Source of the DNA: an uncultured Clostridia bacterium
Lineage (GTDB): Bacteria; Bacillota; Clostridia; Christensenellales; Borkfalkiaceae
NCBI GenBank assembly: GCA_905235795.1
Contig: CAJOMS010000004.1
Span: 1 to 35,089 of the forward strand
Direction of reading: 5' to 3'
DNA: 35,089 bases
Both the position numbers and the translations under genes were made by a program. Below the pieces are notes generated by a model, which saw only the letters and a list, made by a program, of their open reading frames with translations, searched no databases and was not told where the DNA came from. This document shows positions 26,915 to 35,089 of this stretch, piece after piece; the first letter of the stretch is position 1, and each line of letters starts with the position of its first letter.

Positions 26915-27906
26915 TGAACGTAGCGGAGATTTTCTTTTCCAAAACGGCCGCTTACCGCGCGGTCTTAAGAGAAAAACAGGCGGGTAAAATCAGCCATTCT
27001 TACCTGCTGGTTAGTTCCGACGACGACCTTTCCCGCGCTTACTTAAAGGCGTTAGCTAAGCTGATAATGTGCGAAAAAGGCGGTATTTGCGGTGATTGCA
27101 GGGCTTGCCGACTAATTGAAAAAGAGGCTTACGCCGACTGCGATATTTACCCTGCCGTCGGCGAAAAGATAACCGCGGAAGGCATAGATATAATCGTTTC
27201 CGAAAAGTGTTACGTAAAGCCCTTGGAGGCGGATTTAAAGGTATTTGCCATTTGCGGTGCGGAAAAAATGAATTTGCCGGCTCAAAACAAACTTTTAAAA
27301 ACACTTGAAGAGCCGCCCAAAAACGTTTGCATCCTGCTTGGAGCCGTAGGCGATCACGCCCTGCTCCCCACGGTAAAAAGCCGTGTAAAGCGGTTGGAAA
27401 TTCCTCTTTTTTCACCGACGGAGACTTTCAACGTCCTCAAAGACTATTACCCCGATGAAGAAAGGTTGAAAAAAGTGTGCGCACTTGCCGACGGGCGCGT
27501 GGGCGCGGTGGAAGCGCTTTACAACGACGAAAACGCATTTTCAGCCGTTTCCGAGTGCGTGGATATGTTGCTAAAAATTAAAAAAAGCCCCGATATCGCA
27601 CGTTATTCGGCAATTATCGCAAAAAAATCGAGAGAGGATCTCGCAAAGTTTATCGCGGCGATGCGCATTGTGGTGCGAGATCTGTTATTTATAAAACACG
27701 GCCTCTCTGCACAAATTATCAATGCTGATATGTTGCCTTCTTTAGAGATGATATCGGAAAAATATAAAGGAGGCGCGCTCATCGCCTTTTCGGACGTTTT
27801 AAACTCCGCGTCGGCGGCGAACGAAAATTTTTCAAACCAAACCATGCTTGCGGACAGAATGCTGTTCGCGTTGTTAGAGGAGAATTACAGATGGCAAAAA
27901 TTGTAG
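26911..27906 (+). CDS. holB: DNA polymerase III subunit delta'
   Basis: SHSYLLV..., CGDCRACR zinc module, NKLLKTLEEPPKNVCILLGA. Confidence 0.88.
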   Translation: MMNVAEIFFSKTAAYRAVLREKQAGKISHSYLLVSSDDDLSRAYLKALAKLIMCEKGGICGDCRACRLIEKEAYADCDIYPAVGEKITAEGIDIIVSEKCYVKPLEADLKVFAICGAEKMNLPAQNKLLKTLEEPPKNVCILLGAVGDHALLPTVKSRVKRLEIPLFSPTETFNVLKDYYPDEERLKKVCALADGRVGAVEALYNDENAFSAVSECVDMLLKIKKSPDIARYSAIIAKKSREDLAKFIAAMRIVVRDLLFIKHGLSAQIINADMLPSLEMISEKYKGGALIAFSDVLNSASAANENFSNQTMLADRMLFALLEENYRWQKL

Positions 27907-28766
27907 GCGTAAAATTTGCGGGTTCGCACAAAGTTTATTATTTTGACCCGCGTAACGATTTTTATAAAATGGATTCCGGCGTAATAGTGGAAACGGCGCG
28001 CGGTTTGGAATACGGCACCATCGTTATCGAACCGAAAGAAGTTCCGGACGATCAGATTGTTCAACCGTTAAAGCCCATAATCCGCCACGCAAACCAAAAG
28101 GACGAGGACCGCTTAAAAGCCAACCTTGAAAAGCGCGATGGCGCCATGAAAATTGCCACCGAAAAAATCGCCGCCCACGGGCTGGATATGAAACTCGTCA
28201 ATTGCGAATTTTCCTTTGACGGGACGAAGGTCGTCTTTTATTTTACCGCAAACGGCAGGGTGGATTTCAGAGAACTCGTCAAAGACCTTGCGGCAACCTT
28301 TCATCTGCGCATAGAATTGCACCAGATAGGTATACGTGACGAAACGAAGATTTTGGGCGGTTTCGGACCGTGCGGCAGGGAATGCTGTTGCGCGGGCTGC
28401 ATGCCTGACGTAAAAAAAGTAACCATCAAAATGGCTAAAACTCAAGGGCTTTCGCTTAACCCCGTAAAAATAAGCGGCTTGTGCGGCAGATTGATGTGCT
28501 GCCTCGCATACGAAAACGAACATTACAGCGAGACTTACAAAAAGATGCCTAAAGTGGGTAGCGAAGTAACGAGCCCCGACGGAAAGGCTACCGTCGTCGC
28601 CGTAAACATGCTAAAACTTACGGTTCACGTAAAAATGGAAAACAAGAGCGAATGGACGTACAGAGATTATCCTCTCGACCAGATTCATTTTAAGCGCAAC
28701 AACAAAGACGTTGAGCCCGAAATTGACGAAAAAGAATCCGAAGAATTGAAACAGTTGATAGATTAA
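27891..28766 (+). CDS. ricT: RicT/YaaT PSP1-domain protein
   Basis: VVGVKF-type start, GGFGPCGRECCC...GLSLNPVKISGLCGRLMCCLAYE cysteine motif. Confidence 0.93.
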   Translation: MAKIVGVKFAGSHKVYYFDPRNDFYKMDSGVIVETARGLEYGTIVIEPKEVPDDQIVQPLKPIIRHANQKDEDRLKANLEKRDGAMKIATEKIAAHGLDMKLVNCEFSFDGTKVVFYFTANGRVDFRELVKDLAATFHLRIELHQIGIRDETKILGGFGPCGRECCCAGCMPDVKKVTIKMAKTQGLSLNPVKISGLCGRLMCCLAYENEHYSETYKKMPKVGSEVTSPDGKATVVAVNMLKLTVHVKMENKSEWTYRDYPLDQIHFKRNNKDVEPEIDEKESEELKQLID

Positions 28767-28796
28767 CCCCCTAAAACGCGCATTATCAAGCTTTTT

Positions 28797-28824
28797 GGCG
28801 ACCGATTACGGTCGCCTTTTTTAC
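28797..28824 (+). terminator. terminator after ricT
   Basis: GGCGACCG-atta-CGGTCGCCTTTTTT. Confidence 0.85.
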
Positions 28825-28931
28825 TTTTAAATATAATTATTCGACAAACCTTTGCCCGATTTTACAAAACTGTTTATATATTTCTCCTTAAATCGTTATA
28901 TCATATATTTGCTCAAAAAGGAGAAAACGGC

Positions 28932-31181
28932 ATGCTTAACAAACTGAAAAAGATTTTTGAATTCGATAAAATCGTCGTTTGGGCGTTAACGTTCTGCACA
29001 ATGGTTTTTTTAAACAATGCGGGCACCCGTTGCGAGCCGTTTGCCGCCTCGCTGTACTTTGCAATACTGCTTTGCGGCGGAAATATTTTTATATATTCCG
29101 CAATATATTTGGCGTCGTTCGCCTTCACCGCGTCTGCGGAACTCCTGTTTTCCGTAATCTTAAATATGTCGGTTTTATGCGCGATTTACGGCACTTTTGG
29201 CAAACGCAAACAGCTCGGGCCGACCTCTGCCGTATTTCTCGGGTTATCATTGATTCCTTACGTTTTGCTCGGCGGCCGCTCGCTGTATATCTCACGCGCG
29301 GTCGCTTCACTAATCATTACGTTCTTGGGCGCGATATTTTATCCGTGCATTTACGCCTTAAAAATAAAAGGGATAACCCATCCGGATACTTTGTCCGCAT
29401 TTTCATTTTGCATACTTTACGTCTTTACTTTTATAGGCGGCGTAAAATATTGCGGCTTCAATATTTACAAGGCGTTTTCCGTGCTTTTATTGATGGCGGT
29501 AAGCACCGTTCTTTCGGGCAAAGAAAGCTGCTTTTTCGCACTTCTTTTGGCTATTCCTGCCGCCGTGGTATATCGCGACGCCGCAATTTTCGCACCATTT
29601 TTGATCTTCGGCGGAATTTCGTTTGTCTTTTCAAAATTCAACAGGCTGATTTACGAGGCAATGCTGCTTGCCGCCGAATTGACCTCGGCGTATATATTCG
29701 GGCTATACGGAAATTACGATTACGTCGATCTGATTTACTTTTGCGTTGCACTTCTTATTTTTGCGCCCTTGCCAAAAATATGGTTTACCAAAGCGGCAGA
29801 CTCTATTTCTTCCGCTGCGGATAAACCCTTGCCGCGCTATGAAATTAACCGCACTCGCATGCTGATATCCAGCCGTTTATATGAGATATCGGGCACTTTT
29901 AACGAAATTGCAAACCTGTTTGAAATAGTTTCTTCATCCGTTCCGGAGTACGATAGCGACGGCGTCATCGTATCTCAAATAAAGGAACTGTGCGCCGACT
30001 GCCCGTATCGCATAAAATGCCGACAGACAAATTTTCCGACGGATGCCGAAATTTTAAAACTTGTCAACATTGCGAAGAGCAGGGGCCGCATCGGAACCGC
30101 GGATCTCCCTAAAAGCTTCTTTCAAAAATGTAATCAATCGGGTAGAATTTTGCTAAAATTAAACGACAGCGTCTCCGATATCGCCGAAGCAATGGAAAAG
30201 GAAAAAGCCGCCGAGCAAACGCGCGCACTCGTCGGCATACAGGCCGCCGGGATTGCGGCGGCGTTAAAGGGCACGGCAAGGTCTCTCGCCAAAACGCTTA
30301 ATTTTCAAAAAAACAAAGAGTCAAAATTATCCGCGTTTCTTTTTAAAAAGGGCGTCAACGTACACGAGGCGATGATCTACGGCGAGGGCGAAAATACCGA
30401 GATTCACCTCGTACTTTCATACGTTTCGGACGATAAAATAACCGCTCTTTTAAACGAGTTTTTTAAAGCAAAGTTTGCAATTTCCGAAAAATTCGATCTC
30501 GGCAACGGCAAAACGGCGGTGGTTTTCGAACAAAAATGCCGATACGACTGTCTTTTCGGCGTGGCTAATGCGAAAAAAGAAGGCACCGAAGCATGCGGCG
30601 ACACGCACTCGCTCATCAAACTCTCGCGCGATAAATTTATGCTCGCCTTATCGGACGGTATGGGCAGCGGAGCCACTGCGCAGGCGACTTCTTCGGCATC
30701 CCTTTCGCTTTTAGAGTGTTTCTATCGTGCGGGACTCCCCAATGACGTCGCCCTTTCGACCGTAAACGAATTGCTCTCTTTCGTCGGCGAGGATAATTTT
30801 GCCGCGCTGGATATAGCCGTAATCGATCTTAACGGTCTTTTGTGTGATTTTATTAAGCTCGGCGCGCCGTACGGCTTTATCGTTTCGGGCGGGGCGATAA
30901 AACTTATAGAAGGCAGTTCTTTGCCCATAGGAATTCTTAAAGAGATAAAGCCTTCGGTCTGCACGGAACCCATATTGCCGGGCGACGTCATTCTTTTTAT
31001 GAGCGACGGGATTACCGACGCTTTCGGTTCTTCCACGGATCTTTCGGATTACCTTATTTCGGTACAGGCAACCAATCCGCAAAAACTTGCAGATAAAATT
31101 TTAGAGCGTGCCTTGGAATTTTACGGCGACGTAGCGCAGGACGATATGACCGTCGTCGCATGCAAAATTTTTGCAACTTAA
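28932..31181 (+). CDS. spoIIE: stage II sporulation protein E-like phosphatase
   Basis: Polytopic N-terminus plus C-terminal PP2C domain (CGDTHSLIKLSRDKFMLALSDGMGSGATAQATSSASLSLLE...DDMTVVACKI); AAAGGAG RBS. Confidence 0.9.
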   Translation: MLNKLKKIFEFDKIVVWALTFCTMVFLNNAGTRCEPFAASLYFAILLCGGNIFIYSAIYLASFAFTASAELLFSVILNMSVLCAIYGTFGKRKQLGPTSAVFLGLSLIPYVLLGGRSLYISRAVASLIITFLGAIFYPCIYALKIKGITHPDTLSAFSFCILYVFTFIGGVKYCGFNIYKAFSVLLLMAVSTVLSGKESCFFALLLAIPAAVVYRDAAIFAPFLIFGGISFVFSKFNRLIYEAMLLAAELTSAYIFGLYGNYDYVDLIYFCVALLIFAPLPKIWFTKAADSISSAADKPLPRYEINRTRMLISSRLYEISGTFNEIANLFEIVSSSVPEYDSDGVIVSQIKELCADCPYRIKCRQTNFPTDAEILKLVNIAKSRGRIGTADLPKSFFQKCNQSGRILLKLNDSVSDIAEAMEKEKAAEQTRALVGIQAAGIAAALKGTARSLAKTLNFQKNKESKLSAFLFKKGVNVHEAMIYGEGENTEIHLVLSYVSDDKITALLNEFFKAKFAISEKFDLGNGKTAVVFEQKCRYDCLFGVANAKKEGTEACGDTHSLIKLSRDKFMLALSDGMGSGATAQATSSASLSLLECFYRAGLPNDVALSTVNELLSFVGEDNFAALDIAVIDLNGLLCDFIKLGAPYGFIVSGGAIKLIEGSSLPIGILKEIKPSVCTEPILPGDVILFMSDGITDAFGSSTDLSDYLISVQATNPQKLADKILERALEFYGDVAQDDMTVVACKIFAT

Positions 31182-31199
31182 AATTTTTGCCGTTTCGGT

Positions 31200-31228
31200 T
31201 TGAAATCTTTGCCGTTTTGTGGTATAAT
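31200..31228 (+). promoter_or_regulatory. promoter of the exonuclease/SecB-like pair
   Basis: TTGAAA-17 nt-TATAAT. Confidence 0.72.
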
Positions 31229-31307
31229 AAAATTACAGGCTTTACACGCCTTATATTCGCGCGATAAAATATGCCGATAACGTGCGAAAAAGGGCACTTA
31301 TTAAAAT

Positions 31308-31925
31308 ATGATACTGTTTTTCGATACCGAGACAACCGGCCTTTCACCCGGCAGGATAATTCAACTTTCTTACGTGATGCAAGATAAAAACGAAACACTC
31401 GCCAAAAACTTCTTTTTTTACGTAGATTACGTTGAACCATCAGCCGTGGCAGTGCACGGGTTTACGCCGGAAGTATTATATAAACTTTCCGACGGGAGAA
31501 CTTTCTCTTGCAATATCGACGAAATATACGACGACTTTCTTTCAGCGGATCTGGTCGTTTCGCATAATTTCGCTTTCGACTTAAAATTTATGATTGCGGA
31601 ATTTGCGTACAACGACAGGCGATTCAGGTATAACGAAAGTTTCTGCACGATGCGCGGGTTAACGGATATTTTACGTCTTCCTCGCGCGAGCGGCAGAGGG
31701 TTTAAATACCCTAAACTTACGGAGCTGGCGGAATATTTTGAAATTTTCCCTTACGATATAAATATGACGTCGCTCAAACTTTTCGGCGCGCTTGCTCAAA
31801 GTCACGACGCGCGCTACGATACTGCGTCACTCTATCTGTCGTTTTTTGCCGCGGCAGATAAATTTGAAGAAATAGCAAAAATAAGAGATTCTTATCTTTA
31901 TCCCTCAAAAAAAGAATCTTGTTAA
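31308..31925 (+). CDS. DnaQ-like 3'-5' exonuclease
   Basis: FFDTETTGLSPGRIIQLSYV (ExoI), SHNFAFDLKFM (ExoII), SHDARYDTASLYL (ExoIII, HxAxxD). Confidence 0.9.
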   Translation: MILFFDTETTGLSPGRIIQLSYVMQDKNETLAKNFFFYVDYVEPSAVAVHGFTPEVLYKLSDGRTFSCNIDEIYDDFLSADLVVSHNFAFDLKFMIAEFAYNDRRFRYNESFCTMRGLTDILRLPRASGRGFKYPKLTELAEYFEIFPYDINMTSLKLFGALAQSHDARYDTASLYLSFFAAADKFEEIAKIRDSYLYPSKKESC

Positions 31926-31934
31926 GGAGTAGTT

Positions 31935-32345
31935 ATGTCGCTTAAATTTTTAGATTACAAAGTTCAAAACGCAAACTTTTCGTTGACGCCCAATATTGCG
32001 CCCAACAAAAATTATAAAATAACGCCTAAAATAAGTTGCAACGTTCGCCGCACGCCCGAAAGATTGTTTTGTGTATTTACCGTCGAACTCGCAAAGGGCG
32101 AAGAACCGATTCCGTTTGAGTTCAAAGTGGTAGGAATAGGCACCTTCTCTCTTGACCGCAACGAGGACGCAAAATCTTACGCCGTAAAGGCTGCGGAAAC
32201 TACCTTTCCGTTCGTAAGACAATCGGTAGCGGGGCTTACGCAATTGGCAAATATTCCGCCGTACGTTCTTCCCATAATTAATATCGAAGAAATTTTATCC
32301 GATACGAAACAGGTTCAGGCGCCGCTACCTACAAATTTAAATTAA
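31935..32345 (+). CDS. SecB-like protein
   Basis: FSLTPNIAP...C-terminal FPFVRQSVAGLTQLANIPPYVLPIINIEEIL resembles the SecB fold signature. Confidence 0.65.
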   Translation: MSLKFLDYKVQNANFSLTPNIAPNKNYKITPKISCNVRRTPERLFCVFTVELAKGEEPIPFEFKVVGIGTFSLDRNEDAKSYAVKAAETTFPFVRQSVAGLTQLANIPPYVLPIINIEEILSDTKQVQAPLPTNLN

Positions 32346-32391
32346 ACATTACCTTTAAATACTTTTTAACTAAAGATAAAAATTACCTTCC

Positions 32392-32424
32392 GAAGGCCCG
32401 TGCGATTTTGGGCCTTCTTTTTTT
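32392..32424 (+). terminator. terminator after the SecB-like gene
   Basis: GAAGGCCC-gtgcgatttt-GGGCCTTCTTTTTTT. Confidence 0.88.
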
Positions 32425-32458
32425 ACACTTTTTTATTTTATCGGCATAGAATAATATT

Positions 32459-33271
32459 ATGAAAATAAAATTTTTTAAAATGCACGGCTGCGGTAACGAT
32501 TACGTGTTTATCGACGCGCGCTCGATCTATGTAAAAAACCCAAACGAATTGGCCGTTTTTGTGAGTAAAAGGCGGTTTTCCGTTGGGAGTGACGGTTTAG
32601 TCCTGATTACCCGCTCTAACGCTAGCGACTGCGGAATGCGCATTTATAATGCAGACGGAAGCGAGGGAACGACCTGCGGCAACGCGCTGAGATGCGTGGC
32701 AAAATATTTGTATTCGTCGGATTCTTCTGTCGAAAAAAAGCGTGAGTTTAAAATAGAAACGTTAAGCGGGGTGAGGAGCGCCACCGTGATCGACGCAGTT
32801 ACCATTTCCGTAGAAATGGGTAAAGCCGTTTTTCGCGCAGATAACCTGCCGCCCTTTGGCGTATTAACCATGCCGTACAACGGGCGGGAATTTAATTTTT
32901 TCCCGGCGTCCGTCGGAAATCCGCACGCGGTCGCGTTTGTAGATGATTTTAATTTTGATCTGAATAAAGTCGCTGAAGAATTGTGCAACGGCGGAATATA
33001 TCCAGACGGGGCTAACGTAGAATTTGCCGTAAAGGATGGCGACGGCTACTTCGTGCGGGTAATAGAGCGGGGCAGCGGAGAAACTCTCTGTTGCGGTTCC
33101 GGCGCATGTGCTGTCGCCGCTACTGCGTGCCGTGTCGGTTTGCAAAAATTCGGAGAAGTGCCCGTAAGGTTTAAGGGCGGAAATTTGAAAATATCCGTCG
33201 ACGAAGAATTTAATATTTCGATGTCCGGTCCGGCAATATTCGTTTTTAAGGGGGAACTCTTTTATGAATAG
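32459..33271 (+). CDS. dapF: diaminopimelate epimerase
   Basis: FFKMHGCGNDYVFID, GTTCGNALRCVAKYL, GETLCCGSGACAVA (both catalytic cysteines). Confidence 0.97.
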   Translation: MKIKFFKMHGCGNDYVFIDARSIYVKNPNELAVFVSKRRFSVGSDGLVLITRSNASDCGMRIYNADGSEGTTCGNALRCVAKYLYSSDSSVEKKREFKIETLSGVRSATVIDAVTISVEMGKAVFRADNLPPFGVLTMPYNGREFNFFPASVGNPHAVAFVDDFNFDLNKVAEELCNGGIYPDGANVEFAVKDGDGYFVRVIERGSGETLCCGSGACAVAATACRVGLQKFGEVPVRFKGGNLKISVDEEFNISMSGPAIFVFKGELFYE

Positions 33272-34460
33272 CCGTCTTTTAAGCGAATCTCCAAACTTTA
33301 AAAAGCTCTCTCAAAATTACCTTTTTAGCGAAATACGTGAGAAAACGGGCACTTTTTTAAAAAATAACGGCGGCGAAGTTATCAATTTGGGCGTAGGAGA
33401 CGTGGCGTTTCCCATTCCGCGCGTCGCCGTAACCGCGTGCACAAACGCTATAAAAGAAATGGGCGACCCCTCTCTTTTTAAAGGGTATCCGCCTGAGGGT
33501 GGTTATGATTTTTTACGCAAGGCGATAGCCGAAAATTTTTATTCTTCCTGCGATATCTCTCCGGAAGAAATCTTTGTCAGCGACGGCTCGAAAAGCGATA
33601 CGGCTAATTTTACGGATATTTTTGATATTTGTGATCAATTGATAGCTAACCCCGTATATCCCGTATACGTCGATTCTGCAATAATGCGCGGCAATAATAT
33701 AACTTTTATCAAAGGTACGAAAGAAAATAATTTTCTGCCAACGCCAGAAGGCGTGGAAAGGAAGCCTTGGATAATAAATCTGTGTTCGCCGAATAATCCT
33801 TCCGGCGGGGCATATTCATATAAAGGATTAAAACAATGGGTGGATTTTGCACTTGAAACCGGATCTTTGATTTTATTCGACAGCGCGTATTCGGCGTTCG
33901 TTTCCGATGGCATGCCGCGCACAATTTTCAGTATCAAGGGGGCAAAGGACTGTGCGGTAGAGTTCGGCAGCTTTTCTAAATTTGCGGGATTTACCGGCAT
34001 GCGGTGTTCTTGGCTGGCGATACCTTTTGCTAATAAGTGCCGTAAAACGCGCATTATCGACCTATGGAGGCGCAGACAGTCCTCTAAATTCAACGGCGTG
34101 GCGTATCCCGTTCAGCGCGCGGCGGAAGCCGTTCTTACACAAACCGGCTTGGAGGAATGTGCCTCTGTCATACGAATTTACAAGCAAAACGCTCATGCTA
34201 TATCCGCCTTTATCAACTCAAAAGGGATATGGAATACGGGCAGTGAAAATTCTCCCTACGTGTGGCTCGAATGTCCAAAAAACTTTACTTCGTGGCAATT
34301 TTTCGATTACCTACTTGAAAATTACCGCATCGTTGGCACTCCCGGCTGCGGATTCGGAGAGGTGGGTGAAGGATTTTTCCGCATTTCTTCTTTTGCTAAA
34401 CCTCAAACCGTAAAAATGGCTTTGGAGCGCGTAGAAGGCTTAAAGTCTTTAAGAATTTAA
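33264..34460 (+). CDS. dapL: LL-diaminopimelate aminotransferase
   Basis: NYLFSEI...INLGVGDVAFPIP, FVSDGSKSDTANF, LCSPNNPSGGAY, EFGSFSKFAGFTGMRCSW; 8-bp overlap with dapF. Confidence 0.94.
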   Translation: MNSRLLSESPNFKKLSQNYLFSEIREKTGTFLKNNGGEVINLGVGDVAFPIPRVAVTACTNAIKEMGDPSLFKGYPPEGGYDFLRKAIAENFYSSCDISPEEIFVSDGSKSDTANFTDIFDICDQLIANPVYPVYVDSAIMRGNNITFIKGTKENNFLPTPEGVERKPWIINLCSPNNPSGGAYSYKGLKQWVDFALETGSLILFDSAYSAFVSDGMPRTIFSIKGAKDCAVEFGSFSKFAGFTGMRCSWLAIPFANKCRKTRIIDLWRRRQSSKFNGVAYPVQRAAEAVLTQTGLEECASVIRIYKQNAHAISAFINSKGIWNTGSENSPYVWLECPKNFTSWQFFDYLLENYRIVGTPGCGFGEVGEGFFRISSFAKPQTVKMALERVEGLKSLRI

Positions 34461-34490
34461 CAAAATCATTATATAAAAATTATTTTTTAG

Positions 34491-35089
<599 letters not shown>

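Noticed and set aside
28774-28789. 16-mer TAAAACGCGCATTATC repeated at ~34042 inside dapL
   Set aside because: A 16-nt match is plausible by chance in a 35-kb window, and the second copy is within conserved coding sequence.
33336-33354. CGTGAGAAAACGGGCACTT, near match to the recurring GTGCGAAAAAGGGCACTT motif
   Set aside because: Lies within dapL codons (REKTGTF) and differs at two positions; likely coincidental.

Overview
This window has two parts. (1) Positions ~1-3.9 kb are an AT-rich, decayed accessory segment. It holds a small integrative-element-like ORF that lacks a normal start codon, an internally deleted ISL3-type insertion sequence with intact inverted ends, a two-gene minus-strand cassette, and an IS110-type transposase remnant. 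The cassette encodes a P-loop-fused deoxycytidylate deaminase that resembles the AvcD / antiphage dCTP-deaminase architecture, followed 32 bp later by a 61-aa four-cysteine zinc ribbon. (2) Positions ~3.9-35 kb are a Clostridia-like, sporulation-competent core chromosome: tRNA-Glu/Met/fMet, tilS, hpt, parB-like, ftsH, cvpA-like, yyaC, a DUF4097-like lipoprotein, a DUF1846 protein, a YlmH-type S4 protein, an RHH regulator with clpB, GTP-type PEPCK, greA, lysS, an Orn/Lys/Arg decarboxylase-like gene, tmk, holB, ricT/yaaT, spoIIE, a DnaQ-like exonuclease with a SecB-like protein, dapF, dapL, and a partial gdhA. The observations most worth follow-up are the intact deaminase + zinc-ribbon cassette between dead mobile elements, a candidate ~130-nt ncRNA between hpt and the next gene, structured 5' leaders of pckG and ftsH, a set of apparently leaderless genes, a recurring GTGCGAAAAAGGGCACTT motif, an RHH protein in place of a usual clp regulator, and a SecB-like protein paired with an exonuclease. 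All family calls come from reading motifs by eye; no database search was run.
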